DNA from: Maribacter sp. MJ134
Lineage (GTDB): Bacteria > Bacteroidota > Bacteroidia > Flavobacteriales > Flavobacteriaceae
Direction: 5' to 3'
DNA: 64,000 bases
Assembly: GCF_003970695.1 (NCBI RefSeq)
Contig: NZ_CP034570.1
Location: forward strand, 62,001-126,000
A program made the position numbers and the translations under genes. Shown one piece after another: positions 63,072-64,000 of this stretch. The notes below the pieces were generated by a model. It was not told the DNA's origin. It was given only the letters and a program-made list of their open reading frames with translations, and did not search any database. Numbering within the stretch: the first letter of the stretch is position 1; each line of letters begins with the position of its first letter.

Positions 63072-63486
63072 TAGTTTATCGTTGATTACTAAATAATTAA
63101 AATTGGATTATAAAGAATTAGATATTTGGGTTCAGTCAAGGAAATTGGTAAAAACGGTCTACGTTTTAACGAAGTCTTTTCCTAAGGATGAACAATTTTC
63201 ACTTACTTCTCAGATTAGAAGGTGCGTAGTTTCTGTTCCGTCTAATATTGCTGAGGGATGCGGTAGGCAATCTAATAAAGAAACAATACATTTTTTACAC
63301 ATAGCGAGAGGCTCACTTTTTGAGTTAGAAACCCAGTTGATTTTGGCTGACGATTTGAATTATATTTCTTCTGATTTGAAAACAGTTCTAGAGGAAATTG
63401 AAAGAGTTAAAAAATTGTTGAACGGATTCATTAATTATCACAAGAAATTATGAGCGCATTCAACGAACAACCAACAACGAACAACG
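63052..63486. mobile_element. Putative element with inverted repeats, carrying a four-helix-bundle gene
   Basis: CGTTGTTCGTT (63052-63062) and AACGAACAACG (63476-63486) are perfect 11-bp inverted copies, with longer imperfect similarity on both sides (ACTCGTTA left; CAACCAACA right). They bound 435 bp that holds one gene only. The left arm codes the end of metH part 1 and the right arm codes the start of metH part 2, so the element appears to have entered between or into the metH halves. No transposase is encoded. Confidence 0.45.
63103..63453 (+). CDS. Four-helix-bundle protein (S23/IVP family)
   Basis: 116 residues. The family pattern is clear: [81 protein letters not shown]. It starts at TTG (63103), since no ATG exists anywhere in the frame. 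The stop overlaps the start of metH part 2 (ATGA), so translation of the two is coupled. Family members were first seen as ORFs in 23S rRNA intervening sequences and occur scattered in Bacteroidota. They form pentameric bundles, and function is unknown. No link with methionine synthesis is known. Confidence 0.88.
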   Translation: MDYKELDIWVQSRKLVKTVYVLTKSFPKDEQFSLTSQIRRCVVSVPSNIAEGCGRQSNKETIHFLHIARGSLFELETQLILADDLNYISSDLKTVLEEIERVKKLLNGFINYHKKL

Positions 63487-64000
63487 GGCAACGTTTTTTA
63501 AAACTCTCTGGTCTAGAACCCCTTGTGGTTACCCCTGAAACAAATTTTATTAATGTAGGTGAGCGTACCAATGTCGCGGGTTCAAAAAAGTTTCTACGGC
63601 TTATCAAAGAAGAGAAGTTCGAGGAAGCGCTAGATGTGGCACGGCATCAAGTAGAAGGAGGAGCGCAAATCATCGATATTAATATGGATGATGGTTTGAT
63701 TGATGGTAAAGAAGCTATGGTCAAGTTCTTAAACCTAGTCATTGCAGAACCTGATATTGCTAGAGTTCCTATTATGATTGATAGCTCTAAATGGGAAATC
63801 ATTGAGGCGGGATTGCAAGTGGTGCAAGGTAAATGCGTTGTAAATTCAATAAGTCTCAAAGAAGGCGAACAAGAATTTATTCATCAAGCAAAACTGATTA
63901 AAAGGTATGGCGCGGCAGTCATTGTTATGGCTTTTGATGAGGTGGGTCAGGCAGATAATTATGAACGACGTATAGAAATCGCTAAGCGCTCTTATGTTAT
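63450..64000 (+). CDS. metH: Methionine synthase part 2 (folate, cobalamin, activation domains), 5' end
   Basis: At least 183 residues before the window edge; the gene continues. [39 protein letters not shown] and [21 protein letters not shown] are the start of the methyltetrahydrofolate-binding (pterin) domain, including the DIN motif. About 14 residues at the N-terminus ([12 protein letters not shown]) are encoded by the right arm of the inverted repeat. The start is the ATG at 63450, overlapping the upstream stop. Confidence 0.92.
   Translation, partial: MSAFNEQPTTNNGQRFLKLSGLEPLVVTPETNFINVGERTNVAGSKKFLRLIKEEKFEEALDVARHQVEGGAQIIDINMDDGLIDGKEAMVKFLNLVIAEPDIARVPIMIDSSKWEIIEAGLQVVQGKCVVNSISLKEGEQEFIHQAKLIKRYGAAVIVMAFDEVGQADNYERRIEIAKRSYV

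Noticed and set aside
63052..63486. Remnant of a 23S rRNA intervening sequence
   Set aside because: The gene is of the family first seen there, but no rRNA sequence is present. The site is inside the metH operon.

Overview
The window is chromosomal DNA from a member of the Bacteroidota, most likely a marine Flavobacteriaceae of the Zobellia/Maribacter type. This rests on gldJ and porV (gliding motility and type IX secretion), promoters with a TAnnTTTG -7 box, many SPII lipoproteins with short lipoboxes, a split metH, the trifunctional methionine/threonine enzyme, DUF5686, and the low GC content. It looks like ordinary chromosome with small mobile or repeat elements in the gaps. I saw no phage, large insertion sequence, CRISPR array, rRNA or tRNA.

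Layout. 0-5.4 kb: gldJ (5' end only), porV, cdd, a long hairpin that fits a 6S-type RNA, then pdhA and pdhC. 5.4-15.6 kb: housekeeping genes (M28 peptidase, SDR, cyclophilin, SprT-like protein, manC, DUF389, mlaEF, PafA-like phosphatase, murI, folA). 15.7-21.3 kb: DUF1287, a class-V PLP enzyme, a glycogen-binding E-set protein, an ergothioneine cluster (egtB-egtD-DUF427) and thyA. 21.4-34.9 kb: nucleoside transporter, bifunctional nuclease, etfBA, pdhB, DUF5686, soluble and membrane pyrophosphatases, TonB, App1-like phosphatase, deoxynucleoside kinase. 35-36.6 kb: metK behind a SAM-II riboswitch. 36.8-44 kb: the accessory part, with small lipoproteins, a CocE/NonD hydrolase, an AT-rich hypothetical gene bounded by perfect inverted repeats, a lipoprotein with three repeated domains, DUF808 and a second secreted lipoprotein.

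44-64 kb is a sulfur and methionine region. A SAM-I riboswitch precedes metY and a 1128-residue fusion of homoserine acyltransferase, aspartate kinase and homoserine dehydrogenase. A GIY-YIG nuclease gene wrapped in repeat arrays then separates these from metZ. After carbonic anhydrase and a sugar isomerase-like lipoprotein comes an Rrf2 regulator next to DUF2061-cysH-cysD-cysN, a sulfite reductase with a C-terminal HEPN-like extension, cobA and a ferredoxin-NADP reductase-like protein. A second SAM-I riboswitch precedes metH part 1. A four-helix-bundle gene bounded by inverted repeats sits between it and metH part 2, which runs off the window. Together these genes reduce sulfate to sulfide, build O-acylhomoserine from aspartate, join the two to homocysteine, methylate it and activate it to SAM. 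SAM-I, SAM-II and a probable Rrf2 operator provide feedback.

The least explained signals are the GIY-YIG/repeat island (49.27-50.10 kb), the four-helix-bundle element inside metH (63.05-63.49 kb), the inverted-repeat cassette (39.55-40.25 kb), the candidate 6S RNA (2.56-2.70 kb) and a 25-bp palindrome shared by the two sulfur-assimilation promoter regions.
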